64,000 nt of DNA from Palsa-459 sp963841965 (GCA_963841965.1 CAWJES010000004.1:310001-374000); one strand, 5' to 3'; counted from the first letter of the stretch, positions 16,194 through 25,358 are shown. Made by a program: numbers and translations. The notes: generated from the letters alone by a model not told the origin.

Positions 16194-17431
16194 GATCGGA
16201 TCTCCGCTGAGCCTGTTGCGGCCTCGAGCTCGCCGATCGCTTCGCGAAGGTAGGACCCAAGGACCGAGTCGGCGACGAGGTCCTCGACGTCGGCGAAGAA
16301 CCCCTCGATGATGAGCTGGACGGCATCCTCGGGCGGGACTCCCCGTGACTCGAGGTACCAGCGCTGCTCTGGATCGACGGGACCGACGGTGGACGCGTGC
16401 GCGCAGCGCACGTCGTTCTCCTCGATGTCGAGGTTCGGGACCGCGTCGGCGCTCGCGAGATCCGAGAGGACGAGGCTGTTGTTCACCTGCCGGGCGTCCG
16501 CCCGCTTCGCTCCGTGTTTCATCCTGATCAGCCCGCTGTAGATGGACTGTGCGCTGCCCGAGACCGCCGCCTTCGAGTGCAGCCGCGAGGTCGTGCGCTT
16601 CCCGATGTGGTCCTGCATCGTCCGCAGGTCGTGCACCTCGTTGCCCGTCCCGACATGCGCGGTGTTGAGCGCACTCGACGCGCCGTCTCCGACGAGCTGC
16701 GCATCGGCGCGAACGCGGTCGTATCGGGCTCCGAGGCCGACGACGGTCTGGTGGAACTGCCCGTCCCGTCCGATCCTGGCTCTCGTTCGATTGACGAACC
16801 ACGCGTCCTCGCCGAGCGTCTGGACCGATGCGAGCCGCAGGGTTGCTCCGTCGCCCACGTAGAACTCCGAGACGGAGGAGACGAGCGTTGCATCGACGCC
16901 CGTCGTGTGCTCGAGGATCGTCAGCGACGCGCCCTCGGCGACGTTCACGAGCGTCCGTGGGAAGGACGCCCCCGAAGGGCAGTCGACGAGGAGCACCACC
17001 GTGCCGTCGATCCGCGAGCCCTTTGCGACCTCGATCGTGAGCGGGCCGGGCGTGAGCGCGAGGTTGAGTGCCGCAAATGCGTCGTCGGGTCCGATGAGCT
17101 CCCCGAGCGGGCCTGCCTCGCCGACTCCCACCGTGATCGTCAGGCCGCCCACTGATTCGAGGACCGCCACGTCGACCACACGGCCGGCCCGGATCGTGAC
17201 GATCGCCGCGGGATTCCGACCTCCGATGGCGGTCTCCTGGGCTCCGAGCCCGCCCGACTCCGCGAGATCGATGTCCTCGACCTTGAACCCGTCGAGCGGG
17301 GCGTACCGCCAGACCTCGTCCGCCGGGTCCGGGAGCCCTTCGGCGCGGAACACCTCGAGCGCCGCGGCGCGCTGCTGCGCGCGCCACGTCGGCTCGTCAG
17401 TCGCTGTCGTTGCGTCGGTCAGTCGGGTCAC
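16190..17431 (-). CDS. sufD: Fe-S cluster assembly protein SufD
   Basis: Scaffold subunit of SufBCD, a 413-residue right-handed beta-helix protein. The C-terminal region SALNTAHVGTGNEVHDLRTMQDHIG, DIEENDVRCAHASTVGPVD (with the conserved Cys and His) and the final helix region are diagnostic of SufB/SufD, and the shorter length and weak N-terminus mark it as SufD. The GTG at 17431 is chosen because the homologous N-terminus (TWRAQQRAAALEVFRAEGLPDPADEVWRYAPL) starts just after it; upstream sequence belongs to the divergent promoter. First gene of sufD-Rieske-sufC. Confidence 0.93.
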   Translation of the reverse strand: MTRLTDATTATDEPTWRAQQRAAALEVFRAEGLPDPADEVWRYAPLDGFKVEDIDLAESGGLGAQETAIGGRNPAAIVTIRAGRVVDVAVLESVGGLTITVGVGEAGPLGELIGPDDAFAALNLALTPGPLTIEVAKGSRIDGTVVLLVDCPSGASFPRTLVNVAEGASLTILEHTTGVDATLVSSVSEFYVGDGATLRLASVQTLGEDAWFVNRTRARIGRDGQFHQTVVGLGARYDRVRADAQLVGDGASSALNTAHVGTGNEVHDLRTMQDHIGKRTTSRLHSKAAVSGSAQSIYSGLIRMKHGAKRADARQVNNSLVLSDLASADAVPNLDIEENDVRCAHASTVGPVDPEQRWYLESRGVPPEDAVQLIIEGFFADVEDLVADSVLGSYLREAIGELEAATGSAEIRS

Positions 17432-17536
17432 GAGTGTTTGCCGGGGCTCTCGGTTGGCGGGAAGGGCAGTGTACCGGCGGTCCGGACGATGCCAGCGGTG
17501 CCCCGTAGGCTTTCGGGCACCCGACGAAGGAGCCCA

Positions 17537-18376
17537 GTGACGACGAGACGACCGACCTCCGACGTGCTCACGTTGTCGCAACGCGACGGCGTCGCGACAC
17601 TCCTGCTCGACCGCCCCGAGAAGCGCAACGCCATGGGCCCTGCGTTCTGGGATGACCTCCCACGGTTCATGGAAGCGATCGACCGGGACGACGAGATCCG
17701 GTGCGTCGTCCTCGCCGCGGCGGGGCCGCACTTCTCCGTCGGCCTCGACCTAACCGCGTTCGGGAACCCGTTCTCCGGAGGGGACGGGGCGCAGTCGGGC
17801 GGGGCCGTCGCAAATCGGCAGCTGTTCGACCGCCTGCGGGGCATGCAGGCATCGGTCTCCTCGGTCGCGAGCTGCCGCAAGCCCGTCATCGCGGCCATCC
17901 ACGGCTACTGCATTGGCGGCGGCGTCGACCTGATCGCGGCGTGCGACATCCGACTCTCGAGCGACGACGCGATCTTCTCTGTCCGAGAGGCGAAGATCGC
18001 CATCGTCGCCGACATCGGAAGCCTCCAGCGCCTGCCGCGCATCATCGGCGCAGGGCATCTGGCTGAGCTCGCCTTCACCGGGAAGGACATCGACGCGCAT
18101 CGAGCGCGGGCGATCGGACTCGTGAACGATGTGTGTGCGGGCGGCTCCGAAGCCGTGCTCCACGCTGCTTGGGCGCTCGCCTCGGAGATCGCGGCGAACG
18201 CCCCGCTCGCCGTCCAGGGGACGAAGGCCGTCATCGGGGCGAACGACGGGCGGACGGTTGCGGAGGGACTCGAGTTCGTAGCGTGGTGGAACAGCCTCTA
18301 CGGTCGCAGCGACGACCTGCGCGAGGCGATGACCGCCTTCTTCGAGAAGCGACCTGCGACGTTCACCGGCACCTGA
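17537..18376 (+). CDS. Enoyl-CoA hydratase/isomerase family, dienoyl-CoA isomerase-like
   Basis: A 279-residue crotonase. HFSVGLDLTAF forms the first oxyanion loop and HGYCIGGGVDLIAACDIRL the second. The segment FSVREAKIAIVADIGSLQRLPRIIG carries the Glu and the Asp that in ECH1 perform delta3,5-delta2,4-dienoyl-CoA isomerisation, so this is the favoured function in oxidation of unsaturated fatty acids. Start GTG 17537 has AAGGAG 4 bases upstream, and a TAGGCT box at 17506-17511 fits a promoter with a short leader. A plain enoyl-CoA hydratase remains possible. Confidence 0.86.
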   Translation: MTTRRPTSDVLTLSQRDGVATLLLDRPEKRNAMGPAFWDDLPRFMEAIDRDDEIRCVVLAAAGPHFSVGLDLTAFGNPFSGGDGAQSGGAVANRQLFDRLRGMQASVSSVASCRKPVIAAIHGYCIGGGVDLIAACDIRLSSDDAIFSVREAKIAIVADIGSLQRLPRIIGAGHLAELAFTGKDIDAHRARAIGLVNDVCAGGSEAVLHAAWALASEIAANAPLAVQGTKAVIGANDGRTVAEGLEFVAWWNSLYGRSDDLREAMTAFFEKRPATFTGT

Positions 18377-18709
18377 TCACCGGGGCTTCGGCCAGCGCCT
18401 CCGCTGGCTCTTCTGCTTCTTCTTCGCCTCCCTGATGGCGTCAGGGGCGATGTCGTTGACGATCTTCTCGGCCTCGCCGAGGACCTCTTGCATGCGGTCG
18501 ATCGGAACGTCGGGCTCCTCCTCGGCCTTTGGCTCCACGAGCGATCCGTGCACCCACCCGACATCAGCAAGCCTCGGCGCGTACTTCGGGCAGTCGTCGG
18601 GGCACTTCCACGGCGCCTCGGGCGCCAGGTCGAGCAGGCAGAAGCGAGCCACCTCGCCAGAGGTGTAGGTCCGGCTCTGGAAGTTCTTGCACTCCTCGCG
18701 CATTGCCAT
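18377..18709 (-). CDS. Conserved Cys-containing small protein, function unknown
   Basis: A 110-residue protein starting MAMREECKNFQSRTY. It has four cysteines in the first third (positions 7, 24, 35 and 39), the last two in KCPDDCPKY, a pattern that looks like a metal-binding knuckle. The C-terminal third is an acidic helix followed by a strongly basic tail (KKKQKSQRRRWPKP). I recognise it only as a type of conserved actinobacterial hypothetical. The ATG at 18709 is taken as start since TACCAT lies 9 bases upstream; the longer upstream frame has shadow-like composition. The stop abuts the convergent isomerase gene. Confidence 0.65.
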   Translation of the reverse strand: MAMREECKNFQSRTYTSGEVARFCLLDLAPEAPWKCPDDCPKYAPRLADVGWVHGSLVEPKAEEEPDVPIDRMQEVLGEAEKIVNDIAPDAIREAKKKQKSQRRRWPKPR

Positions 18710-18813
18710 CGAATCTTCATGGTAGGCACATCGGCGCGCACTCCAGCCGCCACGTCCCCGGTCCTCCACGGATCCGTGCGCGCGGCCCGCAGGCCCCCTG
18801 TCACTTCGCTCTG

Positions 18814-18819
18814 TACGCT
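18814..18819 (+). promoter_or_regulatory. -10 box TACGCT, leaderless start of GNAT gene
   Basis: TACGCT is followed by exactly 6 bases and the ATG at 18826; no ribosome-binding site is seen. Confidence 0.6.
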
Positions 18820-18825
18820 CGGCTG

Positions 18826-19452
18826 ATGGATCACGCACCGCAGGTCTCGGAGGGGTCACTCATGGGGAGCCGCCTCGAGGAGGCCGTCGGCGTCGCGGTG
18901 CGGGCGTTCAGCGACGATCCGTTCTTCGGATTCCTGTTCCCCGAGGAGGCGCACCGGGAGCGTGCCATCGCGCGCCTCCACCGCGGCGTGCTCACCGACG
19001 TCGCGGCTCTCGGCACGACGCGCACCGCCATCCTTGACGGGCATGTCGTCGGCGTGGCCCTGTGGGTCCCTCCGGGCAGCTGGCCCTACCCGCCGCTGCA
19101 CCAGGTCCGCCAGCTACTTCGGGCGCTGCGCGCCTTCTACCCGAGCTTCGCGACGCTGCCCAAGGCGGGGCGGACCTTCCGGTCGGCGGAGATGGAGCAC
19201 CCGAAGGCGCCGCACTGGTACCTCCAGCTGCTGATGGTCGATCCTGCCGTGCAACGCCAGGGCATCGGGGGGACCCTGCAGGCGCCGACCCTCGAGCAGT
19301 GCGACGCGGAGGCGGTCCCGAGCTGGCTCGAGACCCAGAAGGAGGAGAACCTCGCCTACTACCGCCGGTTCGGCTTCGAGGTCGTCAAGGAGCACAACCC
19401 GACGCCCGGCGTTCCCTCGCTCTGGTCGATGCGTCGTGAGCCGCGCACCTGA
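18826..19452 (+). CDS. GNAT family N-acetyltransferase
   Basis: A 208-residue acetyltransferase. The acetyl-CoA-binding loop is in YLQLLMVDPAVQRQGIGGTL (the Q/R-x-x-G-x-G/A motif), followed by a helix and the C-terminal YYRRFGFEVVKEH strand typical of GNAT proteins. The N-terminal helix LEEAVGVAVRAFSDDPFFGFLFP also fits. Substrate unknown. Start set by the -10 box 6 bases upstream. Its stop codon touches that of the convergent sufB. Confidence 0.88.
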   Translation: MDHAPQVSEGSLMGSRLEEAVGVAVRAFSDDPFFGFLFPEEAHRERAIARLHRGVLTDVAALGTTRTAILDGHVVGVALWVPPGSWPYPPLHQVRQLLRALRAFYPSFATLPKAGRTFRSAEMEHPKAPHWYLQLLMVDPAVQRQGIGGTLQAPTLEQCDAEAVPSWLETQKEENLAYYRRFGFEVVKEHNPTPGVPSLWSMRREPRT

Positions 19453-20856
19453 TCAGCCGACGGAGCCCTCCATCTGCAACTCGATGAGGCGGCTCCACTC
19501 CACCGCGTACTCCATCGGCAACGTCCTCGTCACGGGCTCGATGAAGCCGTTGACGATCAGGCCCATCGCCTGCGCCTCGGTGAGCCCGCGGCTCATCAGG
19601 TAGAAGAGCTGGTCGTCGCCGATCTTGGAGACGGTGGCCTCATGGCCGATGCTGGCGTCGCGCTCGGCGACCTCCATGTAGGGCTTCGTCTCCGACGTCG
19701 ACTGCTCGTCGAGGATCAGCGCGTCGCACCGCACGAAGGACTTCGCGCCCCGTGCGCCCTCCTCGACCTTGACGAGGCCGCGGTAGGTGGTGGCGCCCCC
19801 GTCCTTGGAGATCGACTTCGACACGATGGTCGAGGTGGTCTCGGGTGCAGCGTGCACCATCTTGGCGCCGGCGTCCTGGTGCTGACCCGGACCGGCGTAG
19901 GCGACGGACAGGACCTCGCCGGATGCCTTCGGCCCGACGAGGTACACACTGGGGTACTTCATCGTCAGCCGGGATCCGATGTTGCCGTCGATCCACTCCA
20001 CGTGCGCCTCGGCCTCGGCGCGGGCACGCTTGGTCACGAGGTTGTAGACGTTGTTCGACCAGTTCTGGATCGTCGTGTAGGTGATCCGGCTCCCCGGCAG
20101 CGCCACGAGCTCGACAACCGCGGAGTGCAGCGAGTCTGTCGTGTACACGGGCGCGGAGCACCCTTCGACGTAGTGGACCTGCGAGCCCTCGTCGGCGATG
20201 ATCAGCGTTCGCTCGAACTGGCCCATGTTCTCGGTGTTGATGCGGAAGTAGGCCTGCAGCGGCATCTCCACCTTGACGCCGGGCGGGACGTAGATGAACG
20301 AACCGCCGGACCAGACCGCGGAGTTGAGGGCTGCGAACTTGTTGTCGTTCGGCGGGATGATGGTGCCGAACCACTTCTTGACCATGTCGGGATACTCGCG
20401 CAGCGCCGTGTCCATGTCGCAGAAGAGAACACCCTGGGCCTCGAGGTCTTCACGGTTGCGGTGGAAGACCACCTCGGACTCGTACTGGGCGGTGACCCCC
20501 GCGAGGTACTTGCGCTCCGCCTCGGGGATCCCCAGCTTCTCGTACGTGTTCTTGATCGCGTCGGGGAGGTCCTCCCAGTTCTGCACCTGGCCGTCCGTCG
20601 GCTTCACGTAGTAGTAGATGTCGTCGAAGTCGAGGTCGGGCATCCGCGACGCGAACCAGGCCGCCATCGGCTTGCGGTCGAAGCGCTTCAGGGCTGCCAG
20701 GCGGAAGTCCCGCATCCACGCGGGCTCGCCCTTCATCTCGGACATCTCCCGGACGATGTCCTCGCTCAGCCCCTTCTTGGGCTTGAACACGTAATCGGAC
20801 TCGTTGTCGCTCCAGCCAAGCTGGTATCGGCTGAGATCTAGATCCTGGATGGCCAT
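19453..20856 (-). CDS. sufB: Fe-S cluster assembly protein SufB
   Basis: Main scaffold of SufBCD, 467 residues. The N-terminus LSEDIVREMSEMKGEPAWMRDFRL, the region QFERTLIIADEGSQVHYVEGC, the C-terminal SFVRCDALILDEQST with the conserved cysteine, and the end EYAVEWSRLIELQMEGSVG are all textbook SufB. ATG 20856 has a strong ribosome-binding site (GGAGGA) and a TACTAT -10 box at 20890-20895. Unusually it is about 2 kb away from sufD and about 6 kb from sufS, with unrelated genes between. Confidence 0.97.
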   Translation of the reverse strand: MAIQDLDLSRYQLGWSDNESDYVFKPKKGLSEDIVREMSEMKGEPAWMRDFRLAALKRFDRKPMAAWFASRMPDLDFDDIYYYVKPTDGQVQNWEDLPDAIKNTYEKLGIPEAERKYLAGVTAQYESEVVFHRNREDLEAQGVLFCDMDTALREYPDMVKKWFGTIIPPNDNKFAALNSAVWSGGSFIYVPPGVKVEMPLQAYFRINTENMGQFERTLIIADEGSQVHYVEGCSAPVYTTDSLHSAVVELVALPGSRITYTTIQNWSNNVYNLVTKRARAEAEAHVEWIDGNIGSRLTMKYPSVYLVGPKASGEVLSVAYAGPGQHQDAGAKMVHAAPETTSTIVSKSISKDGGATTYRGLVKVEEGARGAKSFVRCDALILDEQSTSETKPYMEVAERDASIGHEATVSKIGDDQLFYLMSRGLTEAQAMGLIVNGFIEPVTRTLPMEYAVEWSRLIELQMEGSVG

Positions 20857-20889
20857 GGGTCCTCCGCCGATCGAATTTCTCCTACGTGC

Positions 20890-20895
20890 ATAGTA
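20890..20895 (-). promoter_or_regulatory. -10 box TACTAT of sufB
   Basis: TACTAT on the minus strand predicts a transcript starting near 20883 with a leader of roughly 27 bases that includes the GGAGGA ribosome-binding site. This differs from the leaderless pattern of many neighbours. Confidence 0.45.
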
Positions 20896-20948
20896 ACAAC
20901 TCGAAACCGGGATGCGACAGGCTCCTCTGGCCCTGCAAGGCTCGGGCG

Positions 20949-23129
20949 GTGCCGATGCTCCCGCCGCCAAGCGCTCCGCGCCATCCCGTGGTCCTTGCCC
21001 ACTTCGGTGACGAGCGGACCGATGACTACCACTGGCTTCGGGACCTGGATGACCCTGAGGTGCTCGCCTACCTCGAGGCCGAAAACGCATTTGCCGAGCG
21101 GGCCCTCGCACCGCTCCAGCCGCTCGAGGACGAGCTCTATGCCGAGATCGTCTCGAGGATCATGGAGACCGACACGTCAGCACCGGTCCGGTGGGGTCCG
21201 TGGTGGTACTACGACCGCACGGTGCAGGGGCAGGGCTACCCAATCCACTGCCGGCGTCCGGCGACCGGCCCGGTCCCGCCCGATCCCTCCGAGGGCCCCG
21301 GCGAGCAGGTCGTCCTGGACGCGAACCAGCTCGCCGACGGCCACGAGTTCTGCTCCGTGGGGATCCTCTCGATGGCGCCCGGCCACGCGGTCTTCGCGCT
21401 GGGTGTCGACTTCAAGGGCGACGAGCGGCACACGCTCACGTTCCGGACCCTGGATGGCACCCCGGCTCCAGAGGAGACACTGGGGGACGTTGGCTACGCC
21501 GTCGCATGGAGCCTCGACGCAAAGTCGCTCTTCTACGTCCGGGTCGACGACGCCTGGCGGCCCAATCAGGTCTGGCGCCACGACCTCGGCAGCGACCCCT
21601 CGGGCGACGTCCTCGTCCACGAAGAGGCTGACGAGAGCTTCGGCGTCGGCGTGTCGCGGTCTCGCGATGACGCCGTCATCCTCATCCACTCGAGCTCGTC
21701 GATGACCACCGAGGCGCTGTGGCTCGACGCGCGCGAGCCGTCGGCGCCGACGGTCCTGTGGCCCCGGCGGCACGGGATCGAGTACGCGGTCGAGCACCTC
21801 GTCGCCCCCGACGGCGGTGCCTGGTGGCTGCTCCTCACGAATGACGAGGCACGCGACTTCCGGCTCCTCGCCGCACCGTGTGACACGCCCTCGCTGCTGC
21901 GGGAGATCGTCGCGGAACGTCCCGGCACGAGGCTTGACGGTGTCGAGGCATTCGCCGGCCACTTGGTTCTCTCCGAGCGCCTCGAGGGGTGCGCATCAGT
22001 TCGCGTGATCCCGCTTCTCGATGGACCCGATCCTTTCGGCGGCGCGCCGCTGGACCGGGGCACGGTCGCCCTCGCCGGCAGGGGTCCCGCCACCACGGCC
22101 GTCGGGAGCACCCCCGAGTACAGCACCCCCACCGTCCGGATCGAGCACGCCTCGTTCGTCTCGCCACATTCGACGTACGACCTCGTGCTCGGATCCGGGG
22201 AGGAGACCTTGGTCAAGCGCCAGGAGGTCCGAGGCGGCTACGACGAGACCGCATACGTGACTGCAAGGCTCTGGGTGCCGGCCCGCGACGGGGTGCTCGT
22301 CCCTGTGTCGCTGGTGCACCGGCGCGACCTCCTCGACGAGCTGTCCGAGGGCGGAGCGGCACCGCGTGATCCGGCGCCGCTCCTGCTCTACGGGTACGGC
22401 TCTTACGAGGCGTCGATCGATCCCTACTTCTCCTCGATGCGTCTCTCGCTCCTTGACCGTGGCGTCATCTATGCGGTCGCCCACGTCCGAGGCGGTGGCG
22501 AGCTCGGGCGCGCCTGGTACGAGGCTGGCCGGCTGGAGCACAAGCAGACGAGCTTCCTCGACTTCATCGACGTCGCGAACCACCTCGTCGAACGCGGATT
22601 CACGGAACCGAGCCTGCTCGCGGCGATGGGCGGATCTGCCGGCGGCCTCCTGGTCGGAGCGTCGATCAACATGGCGCCTGACCTCTTCCACTGCGTGGTC
22701 GCGGAGGTCCCGTTCGTCGACGTCCTGAGCACCATCCTCGATCCCTCGCTCCCGCTGACCGTGGGCGAGTGGGAGGAGTGGGGCGACCCGCTGCACGATC
22801 CGGACGCCTACCGTCGGGTGAAATCGTGGTCGCCGTACGACAACGTCGCGGGAACCGAGCCCGACGGTTCCGAGCGGAGGTATCCCGAGCTGCTCGTCCT
22901 CGGCAGCCTCAACGACACGCGCGTGTCGTACTGGGAACCCGCCAAGTGGGTGGCCAGGATCCGGGCGTCCAACCCGGAGAACAGGGTCATCCTGAAGACG
23001 GATCTCGGGGCGGGGCACTCCGGACCGTCCGGACGCTACGACTCCTGGCGCGAACGCGCCATGATCTACTCATTCCTCGTGGACCGGCTGGGGGCATCCG
23101 CTCCGGCGGTTCCGGGCACTGTGAGCTGA
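20949..23129 (+). CDS. ptrB: Oligopeptidase B (S9A prolyl oligopeptidase family)
   Basis: Cytosolic serine peptidase cleaving short peptides after basic residues. The 726-residue protein starts with the family motif HPVVLAHFGDERTDDYHWLRD, has the seven-bladed propeller, and a C-terminal hydrolase domain with Ser563 in MGGSAGG, Asp656 in LNDTRV and His690 in GAGHSGPSGRYD. GTG 20949 is taken as start (ATG 20955 is two codons later and equally possible). Oligopeptidase B is favoured over prolyl oligopeptidase by SYEASIDPYFSSMRLSLLDRG. Ten bases upstream of tnaA, so probably an operon. Confidence 0.92.
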   Translation: MPMLPPPSAPRHPVVLAHFGDERTDDYHWLRDLDDPEVLAYLEAENAFAERALAPLQPLEDELYAEIVSRIMETDTSAPVRWGPWWYYDRTVQGQGYPIHCRRPATGPVPPDPSEGPGEQVVLDANQLADGHEFCSVGILSMAPGHAVFALGVDFKGDERHTLTFRTLDGTPAPEETLGDVGYAVAWSLDAKSLFYVRVDDAWRPNQVWRHDLGSDPSGDVLVHEEADESFGVGVSRSRDDAVILIHSSSSMTTEALWLDAREPSAPTVLWPRRHGIEYAVEHLVAPDGGAWWLLLTNDEARDFRLLAAPCDTPSLLREIVAERPGTRLDGVEAFAGHLVLSERLEGCASVRVIPLLDGPDPFGGAPLDRGTVALAGRGPATTAVGSTPEYSTPTVRIEHASFVSPHSTYDLVLGSGEETLVKRQEVRGGYDETAYVTARLWVPARDGVLVPVSLVHRRDLLDELSEGGAAPRDPAPLLLYGYGSYEASIDPYFSSMRLSLLDRGVIYAVAHVRGGGELGRAWYEAGRLEHKQTSFLDFIDVANHLVERGFTEPSLLAAMGGSAGGLLVGASINMAPDLFHCVVAEVPFVDVLSTILDPSLPLTVGEWEEWGDPLHDPDAYRRVKSWSPYDNVAGTEPDGSERRYPELLVLGSLNDTRVSYWEPAKWVARIRASNPENRVILKTDLGAGHSGPSGRYDSWRERAMIYSFLVDRLGASAPAVPGTVS

Positions 23130-23139
23130 AGGGGGCACC

Positions 23140-24516
23140 ATGGACGAGTTCCGCACCGTGATCGAGCCATTCCGCATCCACGCGGTCGAACCGGTCACGC
23201 TCACGACGCGAGAGCAGCGGACCGCGTACCTGCGAGACGCCGGGTACAACCTGTTCAACCTGCGCGCCGAGGACGTGCTGATCGACCTCCTCACGGACTC
23301 GGGCACCGGTGCGATGAGCCGTGACCAGTGGTCGGCCATCCAGCACGGTGACGAGTCGTACGCAGGCTCCCCGTCGTGGTTCATCTTCGAGGCCGCAGTG
23401 AAGGACCTGTTCGGATTCGACCACATCATCCCCACCCACCAGGGCCGAGCAGCCGAGAAGATCCTCTTCTCCGTGGTCGGCGGCCCCGGCAAGGTCGTCC
23501 CCAACAACACCCACTTCGACACAACCCGCGCGAACGTCGAGGCCAGCGGGGCCGAGGCCGTCGACCTCGTGATCGCCGAGGGCCGAGACCCGAGGAACCG
23601 CCACCCCTTCAAGGGGAACGTCGACCTCGTCGAGCTCGAGCGCCTGCTCTCCTCGAACGGCGCGGCTGTGCCCCTCGTGATGGTCACGGTGACGAACAAC
23701 TCGGGTGGCGGGCAGCCCGTGAGCCTCGAGAACCTCCGCGCAGTTCGGGCGCTGTGCGATCGGTACGACAAGCCGCTCTTCCTCGACGCTTGCCGTTTCG
23801 CGGAGAACGCCTGGTTCATCCGGGAGCGCGAGGATGGCCAGTCGGACCGCGACGTGGTCGACATCGTTCGCGAGATGGCCTCGCTCGCCGACGGCATGAC
23901 GATGAGCGCGAAGAAGGACCCGCTGTGCAACATCGGCGGCTGGCTGGCGTGCAACGACGACGACCTCGCCCAGGCGTTCCGCAACCTGCTGATCCTGACC
24001 GAGGGCTTTCCCACGTACGGCGGACTCGCGGGCCGTGATCTCGAGGCGATCGCCCAGGGCCTGCGGGAGGCCGTCTCGCACGACTACCTGCGCTACCGCA
24101 CCCGCTCCACGGCGTACCTCGGCGAGGCGCTCGAGCAGCTCGGCATCCCCGTCGTTGTCCCGATCGGCGGCCACGCCGTCTACATCGACGCCCGAAGCCT
24201 CCTCCCCCACGTCGACCCGCTCGCCTACCCGGGGCAGGCTGTGGCGGTCGCGCTCTTCGAGATCGGCGGCATCCGCAGCTGCGAGATCGGCACCGTGATG
24301 TTCGGGCGCCAGCCAGACGGGAGCGAGCGGGAGGCGGCGATGGACCTGGTGCGCCTCGCGATTCCGCGCCGGACGTACACCCAGAGCCACATCGACTACG
24401 TGATCGAGGTCTGCGAGCGCCTGGTGAAGGAGACCGCGGCCCTGCGCGGATACCGGATCGTCTCTGAACCGCCGCAGCTCCGCCACTTCACGGCCCGCTT
24501 CGAGCCGCTCGGCTGA
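23140..24516 (+). CDS. tnaA: Tryptophanase (beta-eliminating lyase)
   Basis: PLP enzyme splitting tryptophan to indole, pyruvate and ammonia. Of 458 residues, Lys259 in MSAKKDPLCNIGGW is the PLP lysine. Two positions separate tryptophanase from tyrosine phenol-lyase: Asp127 in HFDTTRAN (Thr in phenol-lyase) and Glu382-Ile383 in SCEIG (Glu-Arg in phenol-lyase); both are the tryptophanase version. The ribosome-binding site AGGGGG precedes the ATG. The upstream gene is oligopeptidase B, which suggests peptide and amino-acid catabolism. No tnaC-type leader or permease is beside it. Confidence 0.92.
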   Translation: MDEFRTVIEPFRIHAVEPVTLTTREQRTAYLRDAGYNLFNLRAEDVLIDLLTDSGTGAMSRDQWSAIQHGDESYAGSPSWFIFEAAVKDLFGFDHIIPTHQGRAAEKILFSVVGGPGKVVPNNTHFDTTRANVEASGAEAVDLVIAEGRDPRNRHPFKGNVDLVELERLLSSNGAAVPLVMVTVTNNSGGGQPVSLENLRAVRALCDRYDKPLFLDACRFAENAWFIREREDGQSDRDVVDIVREMASLADGMTMSAKKDPLCNIGGWLACNDDDLAQAFRNLLILTEGFPTYGGLAGRDLEAIAQGLREAVSHDYLRYRTRSTAYLGEALEQLGIPVVVPIGGHAVYIDARSLLPHVDPLAYPGQAVAVALFEIGGIRSCEIGTVMFGRQPDGSEREAAMDLVRLAIPRRTYTQSHIDYVIEVCERLVKETAALRGYRIVSEPPQLRHFTARFEPLG

Positions 24517-24522
24517 GTCGGC

Positions 24523-25338
24523 TCAGCCCGCCCCCGAGAACTGGAGGCCGAGCGGAGCGGGCAGTGGGCTCGGGAACGTCACGTTCACGCCGTTGACCTT
24601 GACCGATGCGTTCGACGGCGCCCCGAGGGTGACGCGCGCGGCGCTGCCCAGCGTGAACGTGACCGATGCACCGGCGGCGACGGTGCGCGCGTCGAGCAGC
24701 GCTCCGCCCGGCGGAGATGACACGGTGACCCACACCGCGCCGGCTGTTCCATCGACCGTCACTCGGTAGGTGCCGGCGGGAAGCGGGTACGTGGCCACGC
24801 CACCCGAGACCGCTTGCGGTACGTAGGCCGACGGGATGGTTGTCGCAGTCGGCTGCAGGGTTGTCGTGGTCGTGGTCGTGGTTGAGACCGTGGTCGTCGT
24901 GTCTCCCCGTCCATGCTGGATCAGGTAGCCCGCCACGGCGAACGCGACGAGCACGATCAGCACCACGATGACGATGATGACGCCGCTGGTATCCAACCGG
25001 GCGCGCGGCTGCATGCGCTCGAGTGCCCAGTCCTGACCGTGTCGTGCGCGTGCCTCGTCCTTGCGCACGGGCGCATCGAGATCGTCGAAGTGGACCGCGT
25101 CTGGGTCGAGTCGGGGCCTGTCGGGCTCGGGCCGGGATGCGGAGACCTCGTCATGGACGAGTCGCACGGAGCCCCCTCGGTCCTGCGGTGCCACATGCAG
25201 CGTCTCGAGCCGGTCGTGGTAGTGGTGAATCGATCTGATCTCGTCGCGCCGGCGCTTGCCGGCGATTCTCGCGATGCCGATGCCGATCGCCACCACGGCG
25301 AGGGCGACGATGACGGCGAGCAGCACACTCCCATTCAA
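24523..25338 (-). CDS. Two-helix membrane protein with RodZ-type C-terminal domain
   Basis: A 271-residue protein of unknown role. An N-terminal transmembrane helix (about 4-25) is followed by a charged cytoplasmic segment, a second helix near residues 112-136, a Thr-rich linker (TTTTVSTTTTTTTTL) and a C-terminal beta-domain. The latter, with FTLGSAARVTLGAPSNASV and KVNGVNV, resembles the DUF4115 extracellular domain at the end of RodZ, a cell-shape protein. There is no helix-turn-helix. The start codon is TTG at 25338, which is uncertain; GTG at 25326 is an alternative. Confidence 0.6.
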   Translation of the reverse strand: MNGSVLLAVIVALAVVAIGIGIARIAGKRRRDEIRSIHHYHDRLETLHVAPQDRGGSVRLVHDEVSASRPEPDRPRLDPDAVHFDDLDAPVRKDEARARHGQDWALERMQPRARLDTSGVIIVIVVLIVLVAFAVAGYLIQHGRGDTTTTVSTTTTTTTTLQPTATTIPSAYVPQAVSGGVATYPLPAGTYRVTVDGTAGAVWVTVSSPPGGALLDARTVAAGASVTFTLGSAARVTLGAPSNASVKVNGVNVTFPSPLPAPLGLQFSGAG

Positions 25339-25358
25339 ACCGACCGAAGGGCCGGCTG

